Source: Leptospira bourretii (GTDB lineage: Bacteria > Spirochaetota > Leptospiria > Leptospirales > Leptospiraceae). Taken from it: a DNA stretch of 64,000 nt. Positions within the stretch are counted from its first letter, which is position 1; the number at the start of each line of letters is the position of its first letter. The stretch lies in NCBI RefSeq assembly GCF_004770145.1, contig NZ_RQFW01000012.1:124001-188000 (forward strand), in the 5' to 3' direction. The notes below the pieces were generated by a model. The model was not told the DNA's origin and made no database searches. It was given only the letters and a program-made list of their open reading frames with translations. Below are positions 19,011 to 27,828 of the stretch, one piece after another. A program made the translations under genes and the position numbers.

Positions 19011-20639
19011 ATGGCATGGTGGAAAGAAGCAGTCATCTATCAAATTTATCCACGTAGTTTCCAAGATTCCAATGGAGATGGAATTGGAGATTTAGAAGGA
19101 ATCATTCAACGATTGGATTATCTTGCAGGATCCAAGGATTCTCTTGGCATTGATGCCATTTGGTTATCTCCCGTGTACCCATCTCCTATGTTTGATTTTG
19201 GTTATGATATTTCTGATTATGAAGAAATTGATCCTGTTTATGGTGACACTCAAACCTTCAAACGGTTGTTAAAGGAAGCGCACAAACGTGGTATTCGAAT
19301 CATCATGGATCTTGTTGTCAATCATACTTCCCATCTACATCCTTGGTTTATTGAATCCAGATCTTCCGTCAATAGTCCCAAAAGAGATTGGTACATTTGG
19401 AAAGAACCAAACCACAATGGTCCACCAAATAATTGGTTAGGTGCATTTGGTGGTTCTGGATGGGAATACGACAAACGAACTGGAGAGTATTATTTCCATT
19501 CCTTTTTAAAAGAACAACCAGATCTCAATTGGCGAAACCCCGATGTAGAAGATGCCATATTTAAAATGATGAAGTATTGGTTGGATATGGGAGTCGATGG
19601 GTTCAGACTAGATGTTGTCAACTTATATGTGAAAGATGAATTTTTAAGAAACAATGCTTCCTATTTTATGAAAGGGCCAAGACCATACGACAAACAAGTC
19701 CATGCTTACGATCGTGATCGTCCCGAAATGCATGGAATCCTTCGTCGGATGCGTAAACTTTTGGATTCATATCCCGAAAAACGTATGTTTGTTGGTGAGA
19801 TCATGCAAGATTTTCCAGGAAACGTTCTCCTACCAGCGACATACTGTGGTCGTAATGATGAGTTACATCTTGCATTTAATTTTATGTTTTTATTCTCTCC
19901 TTGGAAAGCAGAACGATTTTATCAAATTGTAAAAGATTTTGAATCGGCACTCGGAGAAGACAATTGGCCGAACTACACTCTATCCAATCATGATTTTCCA
20001 CGACATATCACAAGATATGAAAAAGGAACCGACACAATCGCAAGAGCCAAGTTGGCCGCCTGTATGATGTTAACTCTTCGAGGAACACCATTTCTTTATT
20101 ATGGTGAAGAGATTGGGATGAAACGCCAAAAGGTTCCTTACAATAAAATCCAAGACCCAGTAGGAAAACGTTATTGGCCTTTCCATCCAGGTCGTGACCC
20201 GGAACGAATTCCTATGCCTTGGGATGGAACCAACACAACTGGTTTTACAACAGGTAAACCATGGTTGCCATTGTATGAGGATGCACAGACACTCAATGTG
20301 GATTCTCAAAAAGAAGATCCCAATTCGTTGTTTTATACTTATAAAAAACTAATCCAATTACGAAAAGATAGAAAGTCTTTAAGAAAAGGTAAGTTAAAAA
20401 TATTTCTGAGTCCCGATAAACACGCGCTCTATTACAGAAGAAGAGAAGGAAAAGAAGAAACATATATATTTTTGAACTTTTCTTCAAAACCTGCGAATGT
20501 ATCATACCCGCGAAAATGGATTCTGGGTGAAATTCTTTTTAGTTCTGCAAATCGATCTTCCTCTTTTGAGTTAGAAAAAGAGTTGGACCTCGGTGGTTTA
20601 GTTTTGTTCCCAAATGAAGCTGTCATTTTTGCGAAATAA
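19011..20639 (+). CDS. GH13 alpha-glucosidase (oligo-1,6-glucosidase type)
   Basis: A 542-residue GH13 enzyme. It starts WWKEAVIYQIYPRSFQDSNGDG, the typical opening of the oligo-1,6-glucosidase / alpha-glucosidase subfamilies. The catalytic residues are Asp201 (GFRLDVVN), Glu263 (VGEIMQ) and the transition-state stabiliser Asp328 (SNHDF). The calcium/glucan loop DLVVNHTS is near residue 103. No signal peptide is seen, so it should act in the cytoplasm on imported or stored alpha-glucans or disaccharides. Trehalose or sucrose activity cannot be excluded from sequence alone. It follows glnD with a one-base gap. Confidence 0.9.
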   Translation: MAWWKEAVIYQIYPRSFQDSNGDGIGDLEGIIQRLDYLAGSKDSLGIDAIWLSPVYPSPMFDFGYDISDYEEIDPVYGDTQTFKRLLKEAHKRGIRIIMDLVVNHTSHLHPWFIESRSSVNSPKRDWYIWKEPNHNGPPNNWLGAFGGSGWEYDKRTGEYYFHSFLKEQPDLNWRNPDVEDAIFKMMKYWLDMGVDGFRLDVVNLYVKDEFLRNNASYFMKGPRPYDKQVHAYDRDRPEMHGILRRMRKLLDSYPEKRMFVGEIMQDFPGNVLLPATYCGRNDELHLAFNFMFLFSPWKAERFYQIVKDFESALGEDNWPNYTLSNHDFPRHITRYEKGTDTIARAKLAACMMLTLRGTPFLYYGEEIGMKRQKVPYNKIQDPVGKRYWPFHPGRDPERIPMPWDGTNTTGFTTGKPWLPLYEDAQTLNVDSQKEDPNSLFYTYKKLIQLRKDRKSLRKGKLKIFLSPDKHALYYRRREGKEETYIFLNFSSKPANVSYPRKWILGEILFSSANRSSSFELEKELDLGGLVLFPNEAVIFAK

Positions 20640-20840
20640 AATTTTTTGATCAAAACGGGCGCCTCGAATCGAATCCAAAACTTAACTTAGATTCATCAAC
20701 GACCCCGCTTTTCGCTCCAATCTTTCCTATTTGGTTCTTAGAAGAAAATGGACTGGGTATGGAAAGGATTTCCGCTGCAATCGGTGGCGCGGGAATTTCA
20801 ATTTGAATACAAAATTTCTAATTAGCTATCATTATAAGTT

Positions 20841-21275
20841 TTAGGTTTTATCCTTATCAATTTTCTTTTTCAATTGTAACAACTGATTCACCTCAGCCGG
20901 TAAAGATACAATCTTCTTTGTGACTTGACTCACTGTTATATAAGTTAGCATACCCGAACAAATAAGTTTTTCTCCGCAACGCATTTGGAACGACCAAAAG
21001 ATCTTGGAAGATTGATAACTTGGAAACAAAGAAATCTCCAGTTCATCGTCAAACTTGGCACCATTCCGATAATCAATAAGAGATTGAACCACATGAAAAT
21101 CAATTTGGTAACGATCAATAAATTCAGAATAAGAAATTCCTTTTGCACGAAAGTATTCGGTGATGGTGACATCCAAATAATTTAAATAATTGGCATTAAA
21201 AACAATCCCTTGCGAATCCACTTCAGAATAGCGAACCCGAAGCTTAAATTGGAAATTGTATTCTTTAGCTTTCAT
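20841..21275 (-). CDS. Acyl-CoA thioesterase, hot-dog fold (4HBT/YbgC-like)
   Basis: A 144-residue single hot-dog domain. The N-terminal motif VRYSEVDSQGIVFNANYLNYLDVT carries the conserved aspartate of the 4HBT family, followed by a helix and a second strand block. Such enzymes hydrolyse acyl-CoA or acyl-ACP thioesters; chain-length specificity is unknown. It overlaps the upstream DUF1801 gene by one base. The 201 bp between it and the convergent GH13 gene hold no gene; a bulged 9-bp inverted repeat (20719-20727 / 20761-20770) is the only structure seen there. Confidence 0.8.
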   Translation of the reverse strand: MKAKEYNFQFKLRVRYSEVDSQGIVFNANYLNYLDVTITEYFRAKGISYSEFIDRYQIDFHVVQSLIDYRNGAKFDDELEISLFPSYQSSKIFWSFQMRCGEKLICSGMLTYITVSQVTKKIVSLPAEVNQLLQLKKKIDKDKT

Positions 21276-21757
21276 TAAAAGCCAGCTGTATCTGTTTTTC
21301 TTTTATGATATAATAATGCTTTTTTCAAACAAATGGTTAGTTTTGATTTAGAAATTTTTTGACTCACAGAAAAATACAAAGCTCGTTTCCCATCACAATT
21401 CCATTCGGGAAATTCAATTGCGATCTCTTTTGCGATTGTGGTTTTACAATTAAAGTATAAAGCAAATTCAAGTTCGTTCACTTTTGCCATTCGAATGGTG
21501 GATCCAGACTTTGTTTTTGGAGTTAAAAAACTTGGTTCTCCCCATTTCAAACATTCTGCAATTTCACCAATCTTTTCATCGGCAAACGACAATTCATAAA
21601 TCCAATTTCGGATTTCCATAAACTTTTCCAACATTGCAGGCGTTAGATTAAAATAATAGGATGTTATTTCTTCCGATGGAAGAGGATACTTTAATTTGGA
21701 ATTTGATTTAAAATTTGATTTCGATTTTATTTTATATTTAGTGGTTGCCATTTTCAT
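21275..21757 (-). CDS. DUF1801 domain protein
   Basis: About 160 residues from the ATG at 21757. A lysine/serine-rich N-terminus of about 30 residues precedes a DUF1801 domain recognised by IGEIAECLKWGEPSF and the later YFNCKTTIAKEIAIEFP. The family is small and of unknown biochemical function, sometimes described as YdhG-like. The frame extends upstream to a TTG at 21778; a further ATG lies at 21751. No clear ribosome binding site decides among them. It overlaps the thioesterase gene by one base. Confidence 0.7.
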   Translation of the reverse strand: MKMATTKYKIKSKSNFKSNSKLKYPLPSEEITSYYFNLTPAMLEKFMEIRNWIYELSFADEKIGEIAECLKWGEPSFLTPKTKSGSTIRMAKVNELEFALYFNCKTTIAKEIAIEFPEWNCDGKRALYFSVSQKISKSKLTICLKKALLYHKRKTDTAGF

Positions 21758-21807
21758 TTTTGAGGATTCGAATTTCAAAATACAAATGTTACCTAATTTT
21801 TGAATTG

Positions 21808-21851
21808 AATATTAGATTCGGTCTACGCGACCTATTTAAAAATCTAATATT
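21808..21851. repeat. Nested inverted repeat overlapping a stop codon
   Basis: Arms AATATTAGATT (21808-21818) and AATCTAATATT (21841-21851) are perfectly complementary over 11 bp. The 22-nt interval contains a second small inverted repeat, GGTC / GACC. The outer right arm covers the stop codon of the Zn-ribbon/OB-fold gene. It could be a terminator of that gene, although no clear U-tract follows. Confidence 0.5.
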
Positions 21852-22179
21852 GAAATACGGGACCGATTTTTTCATCCGTTCCTTTGAATCGGACTTTATC
21901 ACCAATTTTCACCGCACTAAAATCGGTAACACCATCAATCACCGTTGTCAGTTTTACATTTTCCTCGGTTTGAACAATTGCTAGAACATAGGGCGCACGA
22001 GAAGCCATATGACCAAATCCAACATACACAACAGTGAATGAATGGATGGTTCCATTCTCTTTTAGATCCACTTTTTCCGTGGATTCACTGCCACAGGACG
22101 GACAACCACTTAAAACCTCTGCTACTTTAAAGTTACATTGGTTACAAATTGTGCCTGTGAATGAATGTGTTACGCTCAT
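21844..22179 (-). CDS. Zn-ribbon / OB-fold acyl-CoA-associated protein (DUF35 type)
   Basis: A 111-residue protein with an N-terminal rubredoxin-like zinc ribbon (CNQC near residue 13 and CPSC near residue 27) followed by an OB-fold (residues 40-111, VLAIVQTEENVKLTTVIDG). This is the DUF35/ChsH2-like architecture, usually found beside thiolases or acyl-CoA enzymes, which it assists. A thiolase gene lies about 2.7 kb away on the same strand, and a thioesterase gene lies two genes downstream. The partner enzyme is not proven here. Confidence 0.82.
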   Translation of the reverse strand: MSVTHSFTGTICNQCNFKVAEVLSGCPSCGSESTEKVDLKENGTIHSFTVVYVGFGHMASRAPYVLAIVQTEENVKLTTVIDGVTDFSAVKIGDKVRFKGTDEKIGPVFQY

Positions 22180-22284
22180 AGTACATTTCTTATCCAGGGC
22201 AGATTTAATTGCAATCCGTTTAAATTATTGTTAGGTGAAATTGGCAAAAAATGTATTCTTGAACTTTTCTAAACACAATTCAAA

Positions 22285-23289
22285 CTATTGGACTTTTACA
22301 ACTACTTTACCTTTAGTACGTCCTGTTTCCACATAAGATATAGCTTCGTTGGTTTGTTCAAACGGAAATACTCTGTCGATTACTGGCCGAATTTTCCCAG
22401 CTTCAATCAATGAGGTAATTTCACTTAACTGATAACCATCGGATCTCATAAACAGAAATTCGAAATTAACATTCAGCTTTTTAGCAAATCTTTTCACTGA
22501 CATACTTAGCAAACTCATTATGAATTGGAAAGGCCAGCCTAGGCCGATTTTTTTTGCAAATTCACTAGTTGGAGGCCCAGTGAGTGACACTAGAGTTCCA
22601 CCTTGTTTCAAAATTTGCAGAGATTGGTGAAGTATTTTATTGTCTCTATTGCTATGTAGTACCAAATCATAATCTTTTAAAATTTTTGAAAAATCTTCAT
22701 TTTTATAATCGATAATTAGATCAGCACCAAGATTTTTCACCAAATGTGTATTAGCGGAACTAGTTGTAGTTGCTACAAAGGCACCTAAATGTTTTGCTAG
22801 TTGGATTGCAAATGTTCCAACACCACCAGAACCAGCTTGGATGAATACCTTTTGGCCTTTTTTGACATTTGCAATTTCCACCAAAGCCTGCCATGAAGTG
22901 AGTCCTACAAGGGGAATGGAAGAAGCTTCTTCCATTGAAATGTTTTTAGGTTTCAATGCTAAATCATTTTCTGAAACAGCGATTAACTGAGCAAAGGTAC
23001 CTATATGATAATCAGAAGGTCTTGCATAAACTTCATCTCCAACTTTAAATTTTGAAACATTAGCTCCCACTTTTATAATGACACCTGCCATATCGTGTCC
23101 GTTAGTAAAAGGTGGTTTGTATGGAAGAAAAATTTTAAAGTCACCATTTCTAATTAAAGAATCAAGTAGGTTGATGGCCGCTGCATGAATTTGGACTAAA
23201 ACTTCATTTTCGCTTACTGTTGGTTCTGGTACTTCTGTAAGCACCAGTTTATCTTTTTTACTGTAACGAGTAACTTGAAATGCTTTCAT
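22285..23289 (-). CDS. Zinc-independent MDR quinone oxidoreductase-like protein
   Basis: A 334-residue medium-chain dehydrogenase/reductase. GroES-like N-terminal domain with GHDMAGVIIKVG; Rossmann domain with GSGGVGTFAIQLAKHLGA near residue 155. The zinc ligands of classical alcohol dehydrogenases are missing, as in quinone oxidoreductases (NADPH-dependent). It is likely to reduce quinones, enones or other electrophiles. It lies 4 bp downstream of an SDR gene, and that pair faces a divergent HxlR-type regulator, an arrangement seen with electrophile- or quinone-responsive regulation. Confidence 0.85.
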   Translation of the reverse strand: MKAFQVTRYSKKDKLVLTEVPEPTVSENEVLVQIHAAAINLLDSLIRNGDFKIFLPYKPPFTNGHDMAGVIIKVGANVSKFKVGDEVYARPSDYHIGTFAQLIAVSENDLALKPKNISMEEASSIPLVGLTSWQALVEIANVKKGQKVFIQAGSGGVGTFAIQLAKHLGAFVATTTSSANTHLVKNLGADLIIDYKNEDFSKILKDYDLVLHSNRDNKILHQSLQILKQGGTLVSLTGPPTSEFAKKIGLGWPFQFIMSLLSMSVKRFAKKLNVNFEFLFMRSDGYQLSEITSLIEAGKIRPVIDRVFPFEQTNEAISYVETGRTKGKVVVKVQ

Positions 23290-23293
23290 TGTC

Positions 23294-24094
23294 TTAACCT
23301 TTAAACCGATTGAAGTTTTTTATTAAAGAATTCTCAAATAGTTTGTATGCAAAGTGTTGTATTGTTAAAATCACAGAAGCACCTTTACCAACTGGATGAT
23401 TAAATTTAGGTTCTTTTGTTTCAACCAATTTGATTAAAGTATCAATCACAGGTGTTGGTTCAGGAGCATTTCCAAACAAATCTTTTGCAAATCTTTCAAT
23501 TTTACTTCGGTATTGGTTATAGTCATCAATTTTGGTTTCAGCTTTCACAGCATTAGTAACGATATTGGTTTTAAAACCCATTGGTTCCACCATAGCCACT
23601 TTGATGTTAAACTCATTTAATTCAAATCGTAAGGATTTAAAAAATCCTTCTAACGCATGTTTAGATGCTCCGTAATAAGAGGCACTCGGAAAATTCAATA
23701 ATCCCATGATCGATCCTACGGTGATTATTTTTCCAGATCTTTGTTTTCTAAAATCGGGTAATAACTCTTTAGTTAGTTTTACTGTTCCCCAAAAATTTGT
23801 TTCAAATTGTCTTTTACCTTCTTCAATGGAAGTTTCTTCTGCAAGTCCCGACAAATAAAATCCTGCATTATTAATCAAAACATCTAAATGGGAAATATGC
23901 TTGAACAATTCATTACGAAATACCTTGATTGAATTATCATCGGCAATATCAAGTGATAACATTTTAAATGGAACTTTGATTTGGTTAGGGTTACGACTTG
24001 TGCCAATGACATTGTAACCACTTTCGTGAAGTCTAGTTGCGACGATTAGACCAAAACCTGAGGATGCACCTGTGATTAAAATTGTTTGTTTCAT
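23294..24094 (-). CDS. SDR family oxidoreductase
   Basis: A 266-residue classical SDR: ITGASSGFGLIVATRL (residues 5-20) for cofactor binding, NNAGFYLSG near residue 90, catalytic serine in VGSIMG, and YYGASKHAL with the YxxxK pair near residue 160. It is the first gene of the pair with the MDR enzyme and starts 119 bp from the divergent HxlR gene. The intervening region carries two palindromes. Substrate unknown; carbonyl detoxification is a reasonable inference from context. Confidence 0.85.
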   Translation of the reverse strand: MKQTILITGASSGFGLIVATRLHESGYNVIGTSRNPNQIKVPFKMLSLDIADDNSIKVFRNELFKHISHLDVLINNAGFYLSGLAEETSIEEGKRQFETNFWGTVKLTKELLPDFRKQRSGKIITVGSIMGLLNFPSASYYGASKHALEGFFKSLRFELNEFNIKVAMVEPMGFKTNIVTNAVKAETKIDDYNQYRSKIERFAKDLFGNAPEPTPVIDTLIKLVETKEPKFNHPVGKGASVILTIQHFAYKLFENSLIKNFNRFKG

Positions 24095-24118
24095 ACGACG
24101 ATTAGACTCCGTGTTTCA

Positions 24119-24147
24119 ATTTTTACTTGCAATTTGCAAGTAAAAAT
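24119..24147. promoter_or_regulatory. Perfect 29-bp palindrome, probable HxlR operator 1
   Basis: The arms ATTTTTACTTGCAA and TTGCAAGTAAAAAT are perfect reverse complements around one central T. The site lies 25 bp upstream of the SDR start and 67 bp upstream of the HxlR start. TTAC...GTAA half-sites resemble those of quinone-sensing HxlR/DUF24 regulators. Confidence 0.75.
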
Positions 24148-24170
24148 ATCACTTTTATTTTGCAAGTGAT
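24148..24170. promoter_or_regulatory. Second, imperfect palindrome, probable HxlR operator 2
   Basis: ATCACTT, nine bases, AAGTGAT, directly adjoining operator 1. Its right half contains TTGCAAGTGA, nearly the same as the operator 1 half-site TTGCAAGTAA. Two adjoining sites suggest cooperative binding of two HxlR dimers. Confidence 0.6.
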
Positions 24171-24213
24171 TATTTTGTAATATTTTTTAAAATTTTAGAT
24201 TGGAGGAAAATGA

Positions 24214-24639
24214 ATGGAAAAAACCAATAAAAGGTCAGAATGCCCTCTTAGCTGCTCACTAGACATATTCGGTGACAAATGGTCCTTACTCATCATTAGA
24301 GATATGATGTTCTTTAATAAATCAACCTACGGTGATTTTTTAAAATCTGAGGAAGGTATAGCTACAAACATCCTAGCAGCCAGACTCCAAAGTTTAGAAG
24401 AAAACGAACTTATCGAAAAAACAGAACATCCAGATAGTAAAGCAAAAGTTCTCTATAAACTGACAAATAAAGCAATCGAACTATTACCAGTTCTTGTCGA
24501 AATCCAATTGTGGGCAGAAAAATATTTTGAAATTCCGGCAGAAATCAAAACTCAACTCAAAGAAGTGAAAAAGGGAAAAGAGGAATTTATAAAGGTTATG
24601 ACAAAAAAATTAAGGAAACAAATTGTCGACCAAACCTAG
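24214..24639 (+). CDS. HxlR family transcriptional regulator
   Basis: A 141-residue winged-helix protein of the HxlR (DUF24) family: CSLDIFGDKWSLLIIRDMMF near the N-terminus, then a recognition region GIATNILAARLQSLEENELI. Two cysteines, Cys10 and Cys14, lie in the N-terminal arm, the position of redox-active cysteines in several family members (HypR and YodB types have a conserved N-terminal cysteine). A strong GGAGG precedes the start. It is divergent from the SDR-quinone oxidoreductase pair with two palindromes between, so it very probably represses both that pair and itself, and may sense electrophiles or quinones. Confidence 0.9.
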   Translation: MEKTNKRSECPLSCSLDIFGDKWSLLIIRDMMFFNKSTYGDFLKSEEGIATNILAARLQSLEENELIEKTEHPDSKAKVLYKLTNKAIELLPVLVEIQLWAEKYFEIPAEIKTQLKEVKKGKEEFIKVMTKKLRKQIVDQT

Positions 24640-24774
24640 TTAAGGAAGAAAAAGGAAACTAACGAAATTCTTTGCCTGCTTCATATGTTTGTTATGCGTA
24701 TTGCGCATAAATCCCCCATCCCGTCAAGTGGCCCAGACTCTGGTATTATTTTAAAATATGCTGTGTAATAAACG

Positions 24775-24816
24775 AAACACGTTTAAACCCCGCAGTTACG
24801 AGATCCAAACGTGTTT
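24775..24816. terminator. Bidirectional terminator-like hairpin
   Basis: AAACACGTTT and AAACGTGTTT form a perfect 10-bp stem around a 22-nt loop, followed by further T residues on the plus strand and flanked by A-rich sequence on the other side. It lies between the convergent HxlR and thiolase genes. Confidence 0.6.
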
Positions 24817-24839
24817 TTTCAAATTCTTAAAGTTTTATC

Positions 24840-26054
24840 TTACTTCAATCTTTCGATGATAGTAGCAATTCCCATGCCGCCACCGATACAAAGAGTGATG
24901 AGTCCGTAACGAAGGTCTCTTCTTTCCAACTCGTCAAGTACGGTTCCAGTCAAAATCGCACCAGTTGCTCCGAGTGGATGTCCAAGAGCAATCGCTCCCC
25001 CGTTTACATTGATTTTGGATTCATCAATTCCGAGTGTTTTCTTTACGTATAACACTACAGAGGCGAAAGCTTCGTTGATTTCCCAAAGGTCAATGTCTTT
25101 TACGCTAAGACCAGCTTGTTTCAAAGCTTTTTGCGAAGCAGAAACAGGACCAGTTAACATAATCGTTGGATCTTCACCAGTTGCCACTGTTGCAAGAATT
25201 TTTGCACGTGGTTTCAAACCGTATTTTTTGAGTCCTTCATCATTAGTCACTAAGATCGCAGCTGCACCATCAACGATACCAGAAGAGTTTCCGAGTGTGT
25301 GGATATGATTAATTTTTGTTACTTCTGGATAAGAACGAAGTGCAATCGCATCCAATTCTTTTTCACCAATTGTTTTGAATACAGGACCAAGACTAGAAAG
25401 GAAAGCATAGTCTGATTCCAAACGTGGGTTTTCTTCTTCTGTCACAACAGTTCCATCATCCAAAGTAATTGGGATTACTGATTTTTTAAAGTAACCATTT
25501 TGAACTGCTGCATGTGCTTTTTGTTGTGAAGATTCTGCAAAACGATCTGCTTCTTCACGAGAAATATCATACTTAGTTGCGATTAGGTCAGCAGAAATAC
25601 CTTGTGGAACTAGGTTGTAGTGAGCAGCAATTTTATCGTTGCCAACGTTAAAATCACGTCCCATCATATCATCACCCATTTTCACACGGCTCATGGATTC
25701 AACTCCACCACCAACTCCAATTTCCATTGCTCCGGAAGCAACATGGTTTGCTACGTTGTTGAGGGCTTGTAATCCAGAACCGCAAAAACGGTTTACTGTA
25801 TAACCTGGAACATCTTTTGGCCAATGAGCCGCCATGACCGCATAACGAGCGATACATGCAGCTTGGTCAGCAACTTGGGATACACAACCCATTACAACTT
25901 CTTCAACCGTTTTTGGATCGATTCCGGTACGTGATTGGATGGCTTTTAATGTGGCAGCAGCTAATTCTTGTGGATGGACGGATGCAAGTGTCCCGCGTTT
26001 TTTGCCCTTTCCTCTCGGAGTTCGGACAGCATCAATAATATAGGAATTCCCCAT
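24840..26054 (-). CDS. Acetyl-CoA C-acetyltransferase / thiolase
   Basis: A 404-residue thiolase. The nucleophilic cysteine is in [13 protein letters not shown] (near residue 90), the conserved histidine in GHPLGATGA (near 358), and the second active-site cysteine in [11 protein letters not shown] (near 388). The N-terminus [15 protein letters not shown] is typical of thiolases of fatty acid oxidation (3-ketoacyl-CoA thiolase, FadA type), but biosynthetic acetoacetyl-CoA thiolases share these motifs. It stands alone, with no hydratase/dehydrogenase gene beside it. Confidence 0.92.
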   Translation of the reverse strand: MGNSYIIDAVRTPRGKGKKRGTLASVHPQELAAATLKAIQSRTGIDPKTVEEVVMGCVSQVADQAACIARYAVMAAHWPKDVPGYTVNRFCGSGLQALNNVANHVASGAMEIGVGGGVESMSRVKMGDDMMGRDFNVGNDKIAAHYNLVPQGISADLIATKYDISREEADRFAESSQQKAHAAVQNGYFKKSVIPITLDDGTVVTEEENPRLESDYAFLSSLGPVFKTIGEKELDAIALRSYPEVTKINHIHTLGNSSGIVDGAAAILVTNDEGLKKYGLKPRAKILATVATGEDPTIMLTGPVSASQKALKQAGLSVKDIDLWEINEAFASVVLYVKKTLGIDESKINVNGGAIALGHPLGATGAILTGTVLDELERRDLRYGLITLCIGGGMGIATIIERLK

Positions 26055-26126
26055 GGGTTTACCTCTCTCTGGGTGTTTCTAGGAAAAACGTACAGAGTTC
26101 GCCTCATAAGAAAAGTAAAAAAATCA

Positions 26127-27221
26127 TCATTTCGTCATAGTTTTCATGAATTTGTGACGGTAGTAGAGTAATTTTGCTCGAATTTGGCACCCGTAACCCG
26201 AAAACATCGCATCCAACCTGTCCGCCTTGCTTTCATTTCGTTCTTCGGCGATACGAATATAGCGAAAATTGGGTTCGATGGCCTCCGCAAATTCTCGTTT
26301 GTTCCAATCTACATAACGCCAAGCGCTAAAACTATGGTTCACACCCACCTTCTCATCGATGGTTCCCAGGAGTTGGAATTTGGATTCGCAAGGGGTTCTA
26401 AAAAATATATAACGATTAAAAAAGTAAAGAATCGTTCGATGCGGATTAGCCTCTAAAACCGAACGAAAATGTTCCCGCATCTCTTCCACAGTATAAAACA
26501 AATCAGGACCCGAATTGGTACTGCGAAAGATCACTGGTGAAAATTCATTTGGTGTATATAATTTTGTTAAAATTCGGATATAAGATGGATCATCCAACCG
26601 GTAAGGAATCTCGTTAAATGCAAAAGGGAAAGGATCTCTTTCTGTGAGATGAATTTCTATATAACGTGTATGATCGTATTCAGGATCATTGATATCAGTT
26701 GCCACAATCTTTTTGATATACCGAGAAAGGAACTGGTCTTCATATAAATCACGAACCGTGACCGCACCTTCTTCATAAAGAATGGCACTTCCAAAATCTA
26801 TAAAACTAGCTCCATCTAACAAACGTCCAATGGATCCATACTCATGGTGTAAAATTCGATTTCGAAAAATCGAACGTAAAATCAAATTATGATCATACAA
26901 CCGTTTACGGCCGGATCGTTGTTCTACAACTGTGTTTTTTGTTTTTTTTACTTTATAGTAGTGAATATGATTGGCGAGACCAAACCTTAACTTTTCAAAT
27001 GCATGATTCTCCAAAACACGTCTTTCGTCTTCTTCGTTTTCGATAATGGTTGTTTCTGCAGAAATTGCAAATTGAAATCCTAATAAGATCATCCAAACCA
27101 AAAGAGAGATAAAGAATCTAAAGCTTTTGATTATTTTCAATTTGTTTGCAAATTCTATATCAGAAAAACTATTTTTGGATTTTTGAATCAAAGAAAATAA
27201 ATTCACAAATAGGTTAATCAA
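26127..27221 (-). CDS. Secreted or membrane-anchored protein of unknown function
   Basis: No family recognised with confidence. The frame gives up to 364 residues from a TTG at 27221. A second TTG at 27140 would start a well-formed signal peptide: positive n-region, hydrophobic core, and AISA before a likely cleavage site. Neither start has a good Shine-Dalgarno sequence. The mature part has segments reminiscent of a Rossmann-like fold (FIDFGSAILYEEGA followed 30 residues later by IVATDINDPEYDHTRYIEIHL), so a methyltransferase-like or related fold is possible but unproven. Two cysteines near the C-terminal third could form a disulfide. The nuo terminator lies 10 bp upstream of the frame. Confidence 0.6.
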   Translation of the reverse strand: MINLFVNLFSLIQKSKNSFSDIEFANKLKIIKSFRFFISLLVWMILLGFQFAISAETTIIENEEDERRVLENHAFEKLRFGLANHIHYYKVKKTKNTVVEQRSGRKRLYDHNLILRSIFRNRILHHEYGSIGRLLDGASFIDFGSAILYEEGAVTVRDLYEDQFLSRYIKKIVATDINDPEYDHTRYIEIHLTERDPFPFAFNEIPYRLDDPSYIRILTKLYTPNEFSPVIFRSTNSGPDLFYTVEEMREHFRSVLEANPHRTILYFFNRYIFFRTPCESKFQLLGTIDEKVGVNHSFSAWRYVDWNKREFAEAIEPNFRYIRIAEERNESKADRLDAMFSGYGCQIRAKLLYYRHKFMKTMTK

Positions 27222-27230
27222 GTGGGATCA

Positions 27231-27274
27231 AAAATAAAAAACCCGGATTCGTCATGAAACAACAAAAACCGGGT
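27231..27274 (-). terminator. Intrinsic terminator of the nuoG-nuoI operon
   Basis: On the minus strand ACCCGG and CCGGGT form a 6-bp GC stem around a 22-nt loop, followed by TTTTTATTTTT. It starts 27 bp after the nuoI stop codon. Confidence 0.8.
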
Positions 27275-27300
27275 AATCAAATAGAATTGAAAAAATAGAT

Positions 27301-27828
27301 TTAAATCCTTTGGCCGAGAATGGGACCACCAGTTTTTTCCATCATTCTTTCTTTGGTTAAAAATAAATCTTCACGATTGTCGGCTGCCATCTCTCCTGTT
27401 CCGTCTAGATAAATCGCACCTTTAGGACAGGCTTCTTCACATAATCCACAGAAAATACAACGTAGTAAGTTGATTTCAAACTTCTTAGCAAACTTATCTT
27501 CTGGGTGAAGGTGTTGGCGATCCGTTGGTACTTCTGCTGCTTCAATATGAATGGCATTGGCAGGACAAATCCACATACAACAAAAACATGCAGTACATCG
27601 TTCCCTACCTTTTTCATCTCGTTTCATGGAATGCATTCCACGAAAGCGAGTGGAATATTGGCGTTTTTTATCAGGATATTCGATGGTCACTTGTTTATTG
27701 AACAAAGCTACCTTAACGAAATGTTTCAAAGTGATCCAAAGACCTTTGCCGATGGACCAAAAATAAAACTTCTCATACCAAGAAAACTGATGTTTTTTGG
27801 CTACGTTGATGACATTAACGGTTCCCAA
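27301..27828 (-). CDS. nuoI: NADH-quinone oxidoreductase subunit I-like ferredoxin protein
   Basis: A 175-residue protein with two 4Fe-4S motifs: [12 protein letters not shown] (about residues 62-73) and [12 protein letters not shown] (about 108-119). An N-terminal region of about 50 residues contains the conserved [17 protein letters not shown]. This matches NuoI of complex I, which carries clusters N6a and N6b on the peripheral arm at the cytoplasmic face. It overlaps the end of the nuoG-like gene by 14 bp. Only these two complex I genes are present here; the others must be elsewhere if the complex is complete. A good terminator follows. Confidence 0.9.
   Translation of the reverse strand: MGTVNVINVAKKHQFSWYEKFYFWSIGKGLWITLKHFVKVALFNKQVTIEYPDKKRQYSTRFRGMHSMKRDEKGRERCTACFCCMWICPANAIHIEAAEVPTDRQHLHPEDKFAKKFEINLLRCIFCGLCEEACPKGAIYLDGTGEMAADNREDLFLTKERMMEKTGGPILGQRI

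Noticed and set aside
20655..20690. TCGAATC-like sequence resembling a tRNA T-loop
   Set aside because: No cloverleaf could be folded around it: acceptor and anticodon stems are missing.
20719..20770. Bulged 9-bp inverted repeat between the GH13 and thioesterase genes
   Set aside because: A single bulge and long loop make it weak; no U-tract follows, so it is neither a clear terminator nor a convincing RNA.
24692..24710. TTATGCG / CGCATAA inverted repeat followed by CCCCC, vaguely like an integron attC end
   Set aside because: Only a 7-bp repeat with a 5-nt loop; no integrase gene, no second site and no cassette-like gene nearby.
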